Made by a program: the position numbers and the translations under genes. From Dechloromonas sp. UBA6271 (GTDB taxonomy: Bacteria; Pseudomonadota; Gammaproteobacteria; Burkholderiales; Rhodocyclaceae), in the NCBI GenBank assembly GCA_002440665.1, contig DJUX01000026.1, positions 1-63,535 of the forward strand: 63,535 bases of DNA, read 5' to 3'. The notes beneath the pieces were generated by a model that had not been told where the DNA came from, did not search any database, and saw nothing but the letters and a program-made list of their open reading frames with translations. Shown here piece after piece: positions 27,372 to 39,798 of this stretch. Each line of letters starts with the position of its first letter. Within the stretch, counting starts at the first letter, position 1.

Positions 27372-28178
27372 ATGGCTGGAACGCGAATTGGTATTGTCGG
27401 GGCAGGCGGGCGCATGGGGCGAATGCTGCTCGAAGCGGCGCTGAAGGACGATGGCGTCACGCTGGCGGGGGCGTTCGACGTTCCCGGAAGTCCGGCGATC
27501 GGCCAGACCGTCGAACAGTTGACGGGGCTGCCCGGCACGGTCCGGGTCAGCGATGACCTTGCCTCCGGGCTCAAGGATGTTGATTGCCTGATCGACTTCA
27601 CCCGGGCGCAGGGTACGCTTGAGCACCTTGAGCTTTGTCGCCGGGCTGGCGTGGCGATGGTGATCGGGACAACGGGCTTCGAAACGGAAGGCAAGGAGCA
27701 AATCGCGGTGGCAGCACGCGACATTCCGGTCGTCTTCGCCCCGAACATGGCGGTTGGCGTCAATCTGGTGTTCAAGCTGCTCGATACTGCCGCCCGGATA
27801 TTGAATCAGGGCTACGACATCGAAATCGTCGAGACGCACCATCGCATGAAGGTCGATGCGCCGTCGGGCACGGCACTGCGCATGGGCGAGGTCGTTGCAG
27901 CCGCCGTCGGGCGGGACCTCGAAGAGTGTGCCGTCTACGGTCGCGAGGGCGTCACCGGCGAGCGTGATCCGTCAACCATCGGTTTTGCCACGGTGCGTGG
28001 CGGCGATGTGGTCGGCGACCATACCGTCATGTTCTGCGGGATCGGCGAACGCGTCGAGATCACCCACAAGGCCGGAAGCCGCATGCCTTATGCGCTGGGC
28101 AGCATGCGCGCTGCACGTTTTCTGGCTGGTCGGAAGAATGGCCTTTTCGACATGCAGGATGTCCTTGGCCTGCGCTGA
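27372..28178 (+). CDS. dapB: 4-hydroxy-tetrahydrodipicolinate reductase
   Basis: 268 residues. Lysine/diaminopimelate synthesis. NAD(P) loop GIVGAGGRMGRML, TGFETEGKEQI, active-site ETHHRMKVDAPSGTAL and the C-terminal GERVEITHKAGSR. Two bases after bamE, so probably in the same transcript. Confidence 0.97.
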   Translation: MAGTRIGIVGAGGRMGRMLLEAALKDDGVTLAGAFDVPGSPAIGQTVEQLTGLPGTVRVSDDLASGLKDVDCLIDFTRAQGTLEHLELCRRAGVAMVIGTTGFETEGKEQIAVAARDIPVVFAPNMAVGVNLVFKLLDTAARILNQGYDIEIVETHHRMKVDAPSGTALRMGEVVAAAVGRDLEECAVYGREGVTGERDPSTIGFATVRGGDVVGDHTVMFCGIGERVEITHKAGSRMPYALGSMRAARFLAGRKNGLFDMQDVLGLR

Positions 28179-28258
28179 ACGGCCGTGGCGCTGTTGCCGG
28201 AGCGGGGCGGGTGAGCTGGATCCGAACGGCTGTTTGATGCCGTTCCGGGGTTCCGGAT

Positions 28259-28288
28259 TTGCCTGAAAAGGCTCTTTTCGACTAGAAT
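28259..28288 (+). promoter_or_regulatory. Predicted sigma-70 promoter of carAB
   Basis: TTGCCT (28259-28264), 18-base spacer, TAGAAT (28283-28288). A 12-bp hairpin follows in the leader. Confidence 0.55.
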
Positions 28289-28305
28289 AGCAAGGTTAAA
28301 AAGCA

Positions 28306-28335
28306 CAAGCGGGAGGGCGCAAGCCTTCCCGCTTG
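28306..28335 (+). other. Leader hairpin of carA
   Basis: CAAGCGGGAGGG pairs with CCTTCCCGCTTG (one G-U) around a six-base loop. It ends 38 bases before the preferred start. No T-run follows, so it is not a plain terminator; it may be a regulatory or stabilising leader structure. Confidence 0.5.
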
Positions 28336-28372
28336 GCACATGAATAAGCAGAAAATTCTAGGAGAGCCGGTC

Positions 28373-29530
28373 GTGTCGTTGCTGCCCTCATTCACTCCCG
28401 CCATTCTCGCCCTCGCCGACGGAACGGTATTCAAGGGGCAATCCATCGGCGCCGATGGCGTTACCAGTGGCGAGGTGGTGTTCAACACCGCCATGTCGGG
28501 CTATCAGGAAATCCTCACCGATCCATCCTACTGCCGCCAGATCGTCACGCTGACCTACCCGCATATCGGCAACACCGGTTGCAATGCCGAAGACTTCGAG
28601 TCCGATGCAAACTATGCTGCCGGCCTGGTCATTCGCGACCTGCCGCTGGTTGCCTCGAACTGGCGTACCGAGGAGGATCTGTCGTCCTACCTGAAGAAGC
28701 ATGGCATCGTCGCCATTGCCGGCATCGACACCCGCAAGCTGACCCGCATCCTGCGCGAAAAAGGCGCCCAGGCTGGCTGCATCCTGGCTGGCGAAGTGGA
28801 CGAGTCGAAGGCGCTGGCGATGGCCAAGGCCTTCCCGGGCCTCAATGGCATGGATCTGGCCAAGGTGGTTTCCGCCAAGGAAGGCTATCCTTGGACCGAA
28901 GCCGAGTGGACCCTGAGGGGCTACAAGCCGGCCGCCGAGCCGCGCTTCCATGTCGTCGCCTACGATTTCGGCGTCAAGCGCAACATCCTGCGCATGCTGG
29001 CCGAGCGCGGCTGCCGCCTGACCGTGGTGCCGGCTCAGACGCCGGCCGCCGAGGTGCTGGCCATGCAGCCGGACGGCATCTTCCTGTCCAACGGCCCGGG
29101 TGACCCGGAGCCTTGCGATTACGCCATCGCCGCCATCCGTGAATTCCTCGACCGCGGCGTGCCAACCTTCGGCATCTGCCTCGGTCACCAGCTGCTGGCT
29201 CTGGCTTCCGGTGCCAAGACGGCCAAGATGAAGTTCGGCCACCACGGCGCCAACCACCCGGTCAAGGACCTCGATAGCGGCCAGGTGCTGATCACCAGCC
29301 AGAATCACGGCTTTGCCGCCGATATCGATTCGCTGCCGGCCAATCTGCGGGTCACTCATGTTTCGCTGTTCGACGGTTCCCTGCAGGGTATCGCCCGCAC
29401 CGACGTGCCGGCCTTCTCCTTCCAGGGACACCCGGAAGCCAGCCCCGGCCCGCACGACGTGGCCTACCTGTTCGACCGCTTCCTCGACACCATGACGCGC
29501 GGTGTTGCCGCGCTGCAGCCGGCGAAATAA
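28373..29530 (+). CDS. carA: Carbamoyl-phosphate synthase small chain
   Basis: 385 residues from the GTG at 28373, chosen because AGGAGA stands seven bases before it and the product then begins like relatives (SLLPSFTPAILALADG); the in-frame ATG at 28340 lacks a ribosome site. Glutaminase subunit with class I amidotransferase triad: Cys in FGICLGHQLLALASG, and HPE in FQGHPEASPGPHD. Supplies ammonia to CarB for arginine and pyrimidine synthesis. Confidence 0.96.
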   Translation: MSLLPSFTPAILALADGTVFKGQSIGADGVTSGEVVFNTAMSGYQEILTDPSYCRQIVTLTYPHIGNTGCNAEDFESDANYAAGLVIRDLPLVASNWRTEEDLSSYLKKHGIVAIAGIDTRKLTRILREKGAQAGCILAGEVDESKALAMAKAFPGLNGMDLAKVVSAKEGYPWTEAEWTLRGYKPAAEPRFHVVAYDFGVKRNILRMLAERGCRLTVVPAQTPAAEVLAMQPDGIFLSNGPGDPEPCDYAIAAIREFLDRGVPTFGICLGHQLLALASGAKTAKMKFGHHGANHPVKDLDSGQVLITSQNHGFAADIDSLPANLRVTHVSLFDGSLQGIARTDVPAFSFQGHPEASPGPHDVAYLFDRFLDTMTRGVAALQPAK

Positions 29531-29545
29531 GGCGAGAGTAAAGAA

Positions 29546-32752
<3,207 letters not shown>

Positions 32753-32762
32753 GAAAACCCCG

Positions 32763-32797
32763 AACCGCCGGGTTGCCCTGTTCGGGCGCCGGCGGTT
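32763..32797 (+). terminator. Hairpin between carB and greA
   Basis: AACCGCCGG/CCGGCGGTT stem with an imperfect inner part, followed by TGCTTTTGC. A moderate rho-independent terminator or attenuator; greA starts 21 bases later, so read-through into greA seems likely. Confidence 0.55.
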
Positions 32798-32817
32798 TGC
32801 TTTTGCTGGAATAAAAG

Positions 32818-33294
32818 ATGAGTAAAGTTCCGTTGACCGTGACCGGTGCCGAGAAACTTCGCGTCGAACTGCATCGCCTGAAAACGATTGAACGCCCGAG
32901 CGTCATCGCGGCGATTGCCGAAGCGCGCGCGCATGGAGATCTTTCCGAAAATGCCGAATACGATGCCGCCAAGGAGCGTCAGGGTTTCGTCGAGGGGCGC
33001 ATTCAGGAAGTCGAGGGCAAGCTTTCCAATGCGCAGATCATCGACCCAAAACTGCTCGATGCCGATGGCCGTTGCGTTTTCGGTGCCACCGTCGATATCG
33101 AAGATCAGGATTCCGGTGTTGCCGTGACCTATCAGATCGTCGGCGAAGATGAGGCCGACATCAAGAATGGCAAACTTTCGGTCGCTTCGCCGATGGCGCG
33201 GGCACTGATCGGCAAGTACGCCGGCGATATTGCCCAGGTGCAAGCGCCGGGTGGCATTCGTGAGTACGAAATCATCGACGTCCGCTACGAGTAA
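32818..33294 (+). CDS. greA: Transcription elongation factor GreA
   Basis: 158 residues. N-terminal antiparallel coiled coil with the acidic tip (GDLSENAEYDAAKERQGF) that rescues backtracked RNA polymerase, and the C-terminal FKBP-like domain (YQIVGEDEADIKNGKLS...SPMARALIGKYAGD). Downstream of carAB as in many proteobacteria. Confidence 0.97.
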   Translation: MSKVPLTVTGAEKLRVELHRLKTIERPSVIAAIAEARAHGDLSENAEYDAAKERQGFVEGRIQEVEGKLSNAQIIDPKLLDADGRCVFGATVDIEDQDSGVAVTYQIVGEDEADIKNGKLSVASPMARALIGKYAGDIAQVQAPGGIREYEIIDVRYE

Positions 33295-33300
33295 GCACCG

Positions 33301-33762
33301 GTGCGCAAACTGTCCGAAGCGCTCTACTTCACGACCATCACGCTTTGGGTGGGTGGAATGTGGGCAATCGGATACCTCGCGGCGCCGGTTCTGTTCGCCA
33401 GCCTCGGCGACCGCCAACTAGCCGGCATGGTGGCCGGCAAGCTGTTCGCATGGGTTGGCTGGGTCGGTTTGGGTAGCGCAGCTTACTTGCTGATTTTTCT
33501 GATTGCCCGTCGGGGTGGTCAGATATTCAAAAGTGCGGTTTTCTGGCTGGTGCTGTTGATGGCGTTGATGCTCGCAGCCAGCCAGTTCGGCATTCAGCCG
33601 CTGATGGCCCAATTGAAAGCCGATGCCTTGCCGCGGGAAGTGATGGAAAGCGTGTTGCGCGACCGCTTTGCCGCCTGGCACGGAATCTCCAGCATTCTCT
33701 ACCTGGTGCAGAGTCTGCTGGGTTTGTGGCTGGTTGTCTGGGCCAACAGAGGGTTGAAGTAA
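33301..33762 (+). CDS. DUF4149-type membrane protein
   Basis: 153 residues, GTG start, four predicted membrane spans (TTITLWVGGMWAIGYL, GWVGLGSAAYLLIFLIA, AVFWLVLLMALMLAAS, ILYLVQSLLGLWLVVW). Position after greA and before yhbY is common in betaproteobacteria. Function unknown; six bases separate it from greA. Confidence 0.8.
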   Translation: MRKLSEALYFTTITLWVGGMWAIGYLAAPVLFASLGDRQLAGMVAGKLFAWVGWVGLGSAAYLLIFLIARRGGQIFKSAVFWLVLLMALMLAASQFGIQPLMAQLKADALPREVMESVLRDRFAAWHGISSILYLVQSLLGLWLVVWANRGLK

Positions 33763-34125
33763 TCAGCCCTGAAAGCTGCGCTTGGACTTGCGCGGCGCGG
33801 CGGTCGGTCGGCGGGTTTTGGGGCTTTTCGGGGCGTTGACCGCAGCAGGGGCGGCCGGGGCAGGGCGGTAAACCACCAGCAGCTTGCCGATATGTTGAAC
33901 GGCAGCGGCGCCAAGTTCGGCGCAAATTTGTTCAAGGTAGGCGAGGCGATTGTCGCGGCTGTCGCCATAAACGCGAATCTTGATCAGTTCATGGGCCTGG
34001 AGATTGACCTCGATTTCCTTGAGAACCGCCTCGGTGAGGCCGTTCTCGGCAATCGAGACGACGGGATTCAGATTGTGCGCCTGGGCACGCAGTTCGCGGC
34101 GTTGGGCAGACGATAATTGCAGCAT
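33763..34125 (-). CDS. yhbY: YhbY-family RNA-binding protein (CRS1-YhbY domain)
   Basis: 120 residues. CRM domain over residues 1-95 with the GxxG-like loop in RVYGDSRDNR and LNPVVSIAENGLTEAVLKEI; a basic Pro/Ala-rich tail follows. Family members associate with pre-50S ribosomal subunits. The stop codon lies immediately next to the preceding convergent gene, and the gene is divergent from rlmE. Confidence 0.93.
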   Translation of the reverse strand: MLQLSSAQRRELRAQAHNLNPVVSIAENGLTEAVLKEIEVNLQAHELIKIRVYGDSRDNRLAYLEQICAELGAAAVQHIGKLLVVYRPAPAAPAAVNAPKSPKTRRPTAAPRKSKRSFQG

Positions 34126-34156
34126 AGTAAACCTTTCAAAAACGGCATTTTACCGA

Positions 34157-34774
34157 ATGAAAAGAACCAGAACCAGCAAAGCTTGGATGCGGGAGCATGT
34201 GAATGACCCGTACGTTCAGCTCGCCAAAAAGGAGGGCTGGCGTTCGCGCGCGGCTTTCAAGCTGACGGAGATGGACGACAAGGACAAATTGCTGCGCCGC
34301 GGCGAGGTGGTGGTCGACCTTGGTGCGACGCCGGGCGGCTGGTCGCAGGTCGCCGCCAAGCGCGTCGGCGATGGCGGCATGGTGCTGGCGCTGGACCTGC
34401 TGGAGATGGAACCGATTCACGGCGTCGAGTTCATACAAGGCGATTTTCGCGAGGACGACGTTCTCGCCAGGCTCGAAGAAAAACTCAACGGGCGTAGCGT
34501 GGGGCTTGTAATGTCGGACATGGCCCCCAATATGTCTGGTGTGCCGCTTGTCGATCAGGCGCGGATCATGCATCTGGCCGAACTGGGACTGGAGTTTTCC
34601 AAGGCCCACTTGAAACCTGAGGGGGCCTTTCTGGTCAAAGTTTTTCAGGGAACGGATTACGAGAGCTTTCTCCGTTCCATGCGTGAGACGTTCAGGGCCG
34701 TTGCTGTGCGCAAGCCTGACGCGTCGCGCGACCGTAGTGCCGAGCTTTATTTGCTCGGTCGTATATTGCGTTGA
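34157..34774 (+). CDS. rlmE: 23S rRNA (uridine-2'-O-)-methyltransferase RlmE
   Basis: 205 residues from the ATG at 34157. Rossmann methyltransferase: SAM motif VVDLGATPGGWSQVA, catalytic K-D-K-E pattern (SRAAFKL, SDMAPNMSG, FLVKVFQG). Methylates U2552 of 23S rRNA. Directly upstream of ftsH, the classical ftsJ-ftsH order. Confidence 0.97.
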   Translation: MKRTRTSKAWMREHVNDPYVQLAKKEGWRSRAAFKLTEMDDKDKLLRRGEVVVDLGATPGGWSQVAAKRVGDGGMVLALDLLEMEPIHGVEFIQGDFREDDVLARLEEKLNGRSVGLVMSDMAPNMSGVPLVDQARIMHLAELGLEFSKAHLKPEGAFLVKVFQGTDYESFLRSMRETFRAVAVRKPDASRDRSAELYLLGRILR

Positions 34775-34829
34775 AAGTTATGTATAAAATGGCGTTTTTA
34801 TCGCTCGACGCTGTAGAAGGAGAGCAAGC

Positions 34830-36710
34830 TTGAACAACATGTTCAAAAACCTCGCAGTTTGGCTCGTTATCGGTCTTGTGCTGATGACGGTGTTCAATCA
34901 GTTCAACACCCGCCAGGTGGCGCAGGGTTCGGTCGAGTATTCGCAGTTTCTCGACGAGGTCAAGCAAGGCCACATCAACAAGGTGGTCATCGAGGGACGC
35001 ACGCTGAAGGCGACGACCACCGAAGGCAAGCGCATCACTTCCTATGCGCCGCCCGATCTCTGGATGGTCTCGGACCTGCTAAAGAACGGCGTCAAGATCG
35101 AGGCCAAGCCGGAAGAGGAGCCGTCTTTCCTGATGAACATCTTCGTCAGCTGGTTCCCGATGCTGCTGCTGATCGGCGTCTGGGTTTTCTTCATGCGCCA
35201 GATGCAGGGCGGTGGCAAGGGTGGTGCTTTCTCCTTCGGCAAGTCGCGCGCCAGGATGACCGATGAGGCGCAGAACACGATTACCTTCGCCGATGTTGCC
35301 GGTTGTGATGAAGCCAAGGAAGAAGTCCAGGAACTGGTCGACTTTCTGCGCGATCCGTCCAAGTTCCAGAAGCTTGGCGGCCGAATTCCCAAGGGCGTGC
35401 TGATGGTCGGCAACCCGGGTACCGGTAAGACTCTGCTCGCCAAGGCCATCGCCGGCGAGGCCAAGGTGCCGTTCTTCAGCATCTCCGGTTCCGATTTCGT
35501 CGAAATGTTCGTCGGCGTCGGCGCTGCCCGCGTCCGCGACATGTTCGAGAATGCCAAGAAGCACGCGCCGTGCATCATCTTCATCGACGAAATCGATGCG
35601 GTCGGCCGCCATCGCGGTGCCGGCCTGGGTGGTGGCAACGATGAGCGCGAACAGACGCTGAACCAGTTGCTGGTCGAAATGGATGGCTTCGAAGGCCACG
35701 CCGGCATCATCGTCATCGCTGCGACCAATCGTCCGGACATTCTCGATCCGGCGCTACTGCGTCCGGGACGTTTCGATCGTCAGGTTGTCGTGCCGTTGCC
35801 GGATATTCGCGGTCGTGAGGAAATTCTCAAGGTGCACATGCGCAAGGTGCCGATGTCAGGCGACGTCAAGGCCGACATCATCGCCCGCGGAACGCCTGGA
35901 TTTTCCGGTGCCGATCTCGCCAATCTGGTGAACGAGGCGGCCTTGTTTGCAGCGCGCACCAACAAACGCCTGGTCGACATGGAAGACTTTGAGAAAGCCA
36001 AGGATAAGATCATGATGGGCGCCGAGCGCCGCAGCATGGTGATGTCCGAGGACGAGAAGCGCAATACGGCCTACCATGAGTCGGGGCACGCCGTCGTCGC
36101 CAAACTGGTGCCGAAGTCTGATCCTGTGCACAAGGTCACCATTATTCCGCGTGGCCGCGCTTTGGGCCTGACCATGCAGTTGCCTGTCGAAGATCGCTAC
36201 GCCTACGATCGTACCTACCTGATGAGTCGCATTGCGGTCTTGTTCGGTGGCCGGATCGCCGAAGAATTGTTCATGGACCAGATGACGACCGGCGCCTCCA
36301 ATGACTTCGAACGGGCTACCGCAATGGCGCGTGACATGGTGACGCGCTACGGCATGTCCGATCTCGGGGTCATGGTCTATGGCGAAAACGAGGGCGAGGT
36401 CTTCCTCGGCCGCTCGGTGACCCAGCACAAGAATGTTTCCGAAGCGACGATGCAGAAGGTCGATGCCGAGATCGGCCGCATCATCGACCAGCAGTACGCG
36501 CTTGCGCGCAAGCTGCTGGAGGAAAATCGCGACAAGGTGGAGGCGATGACGCATGCGCTGCTTGAGTGGGAAACCATCGATGCCGAGCAGATCGACGACA
36601 TCATGGCAGGCAAGCCGCCGCGTCCGCCGAAACCGTCGCAGAGCACGCCGCGTGCTTCCACGCCCAGCGATTCTCCGGGAGCCGAGCCGAGCGCGCCGGC
36701 GACTGCCTGA
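34830..36710 (+). CDS. ftsH: ATP-dependent zinc metalloprotease FtsH
   Basis: 626 residues. Two membrane spans (about 6-24 and 105-126) around a short periplasmic domain, AAA module (Walker A GNPGTGKT, Walker B IIFIDEIDAVGR, SRH with RPGRFDRQ) and zinc protease HESGH. Start: TTG at 34830 with AAGGAG seven bases upstream; an ATG three codons later is the alternative. The tail is Pro/Ser-rich. Degrades membrane proteins and regulators such as sigma-32. Confidence 0.98.
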   Translation: MNNMFKNLAVWLVIGLVLMTVFNQFNTRQVAQGSVEYSQFLDEVKQGHINKVVIEGRTLKATTTEGKRITSYAPPDLWMVSDLLKNGVKIEAKPEEEPSFLMNIFVSWFPMLLLIGVWVFFMRQMQGGGKGGAFSFGKSRARMTDEAQNTITFADVAGCDEAKEEVQELVDFLRDPSKFQKLGGRIPKGVLMVGNPGTGKTLLAKAIAGEAKVPFFSISGSDFVEMFVGVGAARVRDMFENAKKHAPCIIFIDEIDAVGRHRGAGLGGGNDEREQTLNQLLVEMDGFEGHAGIIVIAATNRPDILDPALLRPGRFDRQVVVPLPDIRGREEILKVHMRKVPMSGDVKADIIARGTPGFSGADLANLVNEAALFAARTNKRLVDMEDFEKAKDKIMMGAERRSMVMSEDEKRNTAYHESGHAVVAKLVPKSDPVHKVTIIPRGRALGLTMQLPVEDRYAYDRTYLMSRIAVLFGGRIAEELFMDQMTTGASNDFERATAMARDMVTRYGMSDLGVMVYGENEGEVFLGRSVTQHKNVSEATMQKVDAEIGRIIDQQYALARKLLEENRDKVEAMTHALLEWETIDAEQIDDIMAGKPPRPPKPSQSTPRASTPSDSPGAEPSAPATA

Positions 36711-36728
36711 ACAAGGCTCTTTTATTTC

Positions 36729-36756
36729 AAGCCGGGAGTTCTCTCCCGGCTTTTCC
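36729..36756 (+). terminator. Rho-independent terminator after ftsH
   Basis: GCCGGGAG-TTCT-CTCCCGGC stem followed by TTTTCCTTTT, ten bases before folP. Confidence 0.85.
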
Positions 36757-36765
36757 TTTTCTGCC

Positions 36766-37605
36766 ATGTCCATTCTTCACTGCGGCCGCTTCAGGCTGCC
36801 ACTCGACCGTCCGCTCGTCATGGGCATCGTCAATCTCACGCCGGACTCGTTTTCGGGCGATGGAACGGGATCGGATGTCGACCGCGCCATCCGGCATGCG
36901 CGCTACCAGATCGATGCTGGCGCCGACATGCTCGATATCGGGGCGGAGTCGTCGCGTCCCGGTGCGATTCCAACCCCGGAAGACGAGGAACTGCGTCGCC
37001 TGATCCCCGTCCTTCGGGAAATTGCTGCCTGGGGCGTGCCGATTTCGGTTGATACTTACAAGCCGGTTGTCATGCGTACAGCACTGGAAGCGGGCGCCTC
37101 GATGATTAACGATATCACCGCACTCGGCCATCCTGACGCAATTAGCATCGTTGCCGCCAGCGAGTGTGGCGTTTGTCTGATGCATATGTCGGGCGAACCG
37201 GGAACGATGCAGCATGCTCCGCAATACGACGACGTGGTCCGCGAGGTGCGCGAATTTCTGGCCGAGCGCGTTGCACGTTGCCGCGAAGCCGGGATTGCCG
37301 ACAATCGTCTGGTGCTTGATCCGGGCTTCGGGTTCGGAAAAACGCTGGAGCACAATTTGGCCCTGTTTCGGGTGTTGACCGCAGCAGGCACCGATGAATT
37401 GCCATTGCTGGTCGGTTTGTCGAGAAAATCCATGCTCGGTGCCATCACCGGCCGGCCGGTCGACCAGCGCGGGGCGGCAAGTGTCGCAGCAGCGCTGCTC
37501 GGTGCGCTGAAAGGTGCGAAAATATTGCGCGTGCATGATGTCGCAGAAACAAAAGATGCGCTGGCGGTGCTGGCGGCCATAGAACAGGGAGTTTGCAATG
37601 AGTAG
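36766..37605 (+). CDS. folP: Dihydropteroate synthase
   Basis: 279 residues from the ATG at 36766. TIM-barrel enzyme of folate synthesis: MGIVNLTPDSFSGDG, DIGAESSRPGA, SVDTYKP, LVLDPGFGFGKTLEHN and VGLSRKSMLG. Overlaps glmM by eight bases, so folP and glmM are translationally linked, the conserved ftsH-folP-glmM order. Confidence 0.97.
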   Translation: MSILHCGRFRLPLDRPLVMGIVNLTPDSFSGDGTGSDVDRAIRHARYQIDAGADMLDIGAESSRPGAIPTPEDEELRRLIPVLREIAAWGVPISVDTYKPVVMRTALEAGASMINDITALGHPDAISIVAASECGVCLMHMSGEPGTMQHAPQYDDVVREVREFLAERVARCREAGIADNRLVLDPGFGFGKTLEHNLALFRVLTAAGTDELPLLVGLSRKSMLGAITGRPVDQRGAASVAAALLGALKGAKILRVHDVAETKDALAVLAAIEQGVCNE

Positions 37606-38950
37606 AAAATATTTCGGTACCGATGGCGTGCGCGGTCGCGTCGGGCAAGCCCCCATTACCCCGGATTTCGTGATGCGCCTGGGCTATGCTGCCGGGAAGG
37701 CACTGCTTGACCAAACCTCGATGCCGGATGGTGAGCGTCCGTCGGTCCTGATCGGCAAGGACACCAGACTCTCCGGGTACATGCTCGAATCGGCCCTGGA
37801 GGCGGGGTTTTCTGCAGCCGGCGTCGATGTCTGCCTGGTCGGGCCGATCCCTACGCCGGCAGTGGCCTATCTGACGCGGGCGTTGCGCTTGCAGGCGGGC
37901 ATCGTCATTTCCGCCTCGCACAACCCCTACTACGATAACGGCATCAAGTTTTTTTCGGCGCAAGGCACCAAGTTGCCCGACGAAGTAGAACTTGCCATCG
38001 AGGAAGGGATCGATCAGCCGATGACCTGCGTACCGGCTGCCGATCTCGGTCGGGCGAAGCGGATAGAGGACGCGCGCGGCCGCTATATCGAATTCTGCAA
38101 GAGTACCTTCCCTAACGATCTCGATCTGCGCGGCCTGAAAATTGTCGTCGATTGCGCGCATGGTGCGGCTTATCACACCGCGCCGGATGTCTTCCACGAA
38201 CTTGGCGCCGAAGTCGTGACGATCGGTTCGCAGCCCAATGGTCTGAATATCAACGACGGATTCGGGGCCACCGCGCCCAAGGCCTTGTGCGATGCCGTGC
38301 TGGTCCACCGGGCTGACCTTGGCATTGCTCTCGATGGCGATGCAGACCGCATCCAGATGGTCGATGCCGGCGGCAAACTCTATGATGGTGACCAGTTGCT
38401 ATATGCGATTGTTCGGAGCCGGGCGCGTCATGGTCAGGTTAAGGGCGTTGTCGGAACCCTGATGACCAATCTGGCGCTGGAGCATGCTTTGGGCAAGATG
38501 GATATTCCCTTTGCCCGGGCGGCCGTCGGCGACCGCTATGTGGTCGAAATGCTGCACGAAAAAGGTTGGCTGTTCGGCGGGGAGAACTCCGGCCATATTC
38601 TCGCACTCGACCGTCATACGACGGGGGACGGCATCGTCGCCGCGCTTCAGGTGTTGGCAGCGCTCAGGGAGTCGGGTGGTGATCTGGCAAGCCTGCTGGG
38701 TGGTCTGCATCTCTATCCGCAAAAATTGATCAACGTCCCGTTGTCCAGGAATTTTCCTTGGAAAGACGATGCGTCAATCCAGAAGGGGCTAACCAACGTC
38801 GAGGCACAAATCGCCGGGCGCGGTAGGGTATTGCTGCGTGCTTCGGGTACCGAGCCACTACTGAGGGTGATGGTGGAGGGCGAAGATCCGAAGGAAGTGC
38901 TCGCGGCCGCCGAAGAACTGGCCACGGTGGTGCGTGAAGCGGCCCAGTGA
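37598..38950 (+). CDS. glmM: Phosphoglucosamine mutase
   Basis: 450 residues. Converts glucosamine-6-P to glucosamine-1-P for UDP-GlcNAc. Phosphoserine loop ISASHNP (Ser107), metal loop LDGDADRIQMVD, sugar loop GGENSGHI and the phosphate-binding RASGTEPLLRVMVEG. Starts inside the end of folP. Confidence 0.98.
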   Translation: MSRKYFGTDGVRGRVGQAPITPDFVMRLGYAAGKALLDQTSMPDGERPSVLIGKDTRLSGYMLESALEAGFSAAGVDVCLVGPIPTPAVAYLTRALRLQAGIVISASHNPYYDNGIKFFSAQGTKLPDEVELAIEEGIDQPMTCVPAADLGRAKRIEDARGRYIEFCKSTFPNDLDLRGLKIVVDCAHGAAYHTAPDVFHELGAEVVTIGSQPNGLNINDGFGATAPKALCDAVLVHRADLGIALDGDADRIQMVDAGGKLYDGDQLLYAIVRSRARHGQVKGVVGTLMTNLALEHALGKMDIPFARAAVGDRYVVEMLHEKGWLFGGENSGHILALDRHTTGDGIVAALQVLAALRESGGDLASLLGGLHLYPQKLINVPLSRNFPWKDDASIQKGLTNVEAQIAGRGRVLLRASGTEPLLRVMVEGEDPKEVLAAAEELATVVREAAQ

Positions 38951-38973
38951 GACCGTACCAACCCCTTTGATTC

Positions 38974-39003
38974 TTGACCAAAAAACCTCTGGGTGGCTAT
39001 AAT
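38974..39003 (+). promoter_or_regulatory. Strong predicted sigma-70 promoter of tpiA-secG
   Basis: TTGACC (38974-38979), 18-base spacer, perfect TATAAT (38998-39003), 33 bases before the tpiA start. Confidence 0.8.
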
Positions 39004-39036
39004 CCTAAGGTTTTTGCAAACGGAATTGCCTGACGC

Positions 39037-39786
39037 ATGCGGAAAAAGCTGGTTGCTGGAAACTGGAAGATGCATGGCAGTCTTCAGCAAAATGCATTGC
39101 TGCTGGAGCGCCTGAAGGCCGGGATGCCCGGTATTCAGTGCGACGTGGCGGTGTGTGTGCCGCATCCGTACCTTGCTCAGGCCCAGTCGTTGCTGGCGGA
39201 TAGTCCGGTCTTGTGGGGGGCGCAGTCGGTCAGCGAGCATGCATCTGGTGCATATACCGGTGAGGTTTCGGCATCGATGCTTCGCGATTTCGGTTGTCAT
39301 CATGTCCTGGTCGGGCATTCCGAGCGGCGCAGCCTGTTCGGTGAAACCGACGCTGTGGTGGCGGCGAAGTTCGTGGCGGCGCAAAAGGAAGGGCTTGTCC
39401 CGGTACTGTGTCTGGGTGAAACGCTCGCTGAGCGCGAAGCCGGCCACACGATGGTGGTGATCTTGCGGCAGTTGTCTGCCGTGATCGATCATGCCGGGGT
39501 TGTTGCCTTGGCCTCGGCGGTGGTCGCGTATGAACCGGTGTGGGCTATCGGTACCGGTGTGACAGCCTCGCCCGCACAGGCGCAGGAAGTGCATGCTGCG
39601 ATTCGCGCTCGGGTGGCTGAGCTGGATTCCGGCCTGGCGGGCAGATTGAAGATTTTGTATGGTGGTAGCGTAAAACCGCAAAATGCGGTCGAATTGTTTG
39701 CGCAGGCTGATATCGATGGGGGTCTGATCGGTGGGGCGGCGCTGGTTGCGGATGATTTTCTTGCGATTTGCCAAGCGGCAAATTGA
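39037..39786 (+). CDS. tpiA: Triosephosphate isomerase
   Basis: 249 residues. N-terminal AGNWKMHG with catalytic Lys, GHSERR catalytic His, YEPVWAIGTG with catalytic Glu, and phosphate loops LYGGSVKPQN and IGGAAL. Interconverts the glycolytic triose phosphates. Followed by secG after 12 bases. Confidence 0.98.
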   Translation: MRKKLVAGNWKMHGSLQQNALLLERLKAGMPGIQCDVAVCVPHPYLAQAQSLLADSPVLWGAQSVSEHASGAYTGEVSASMLRDFGCHHVLVGHSERRSLFGETDAVVAAKFVAAQKEGLVPVLCLGETLAEREAGHTMVVILRQLSAVIDHAGVVALASAVVAYEPVWAIGTGVTASPAQAQEVHAAIRARVAELDSGLAGRLKILYGGSVKPQNAVELFAQADIDGGLIGGAALVADDFLAICQAAN

Positions 39787-39798
39787 TAGGCGTTAATA

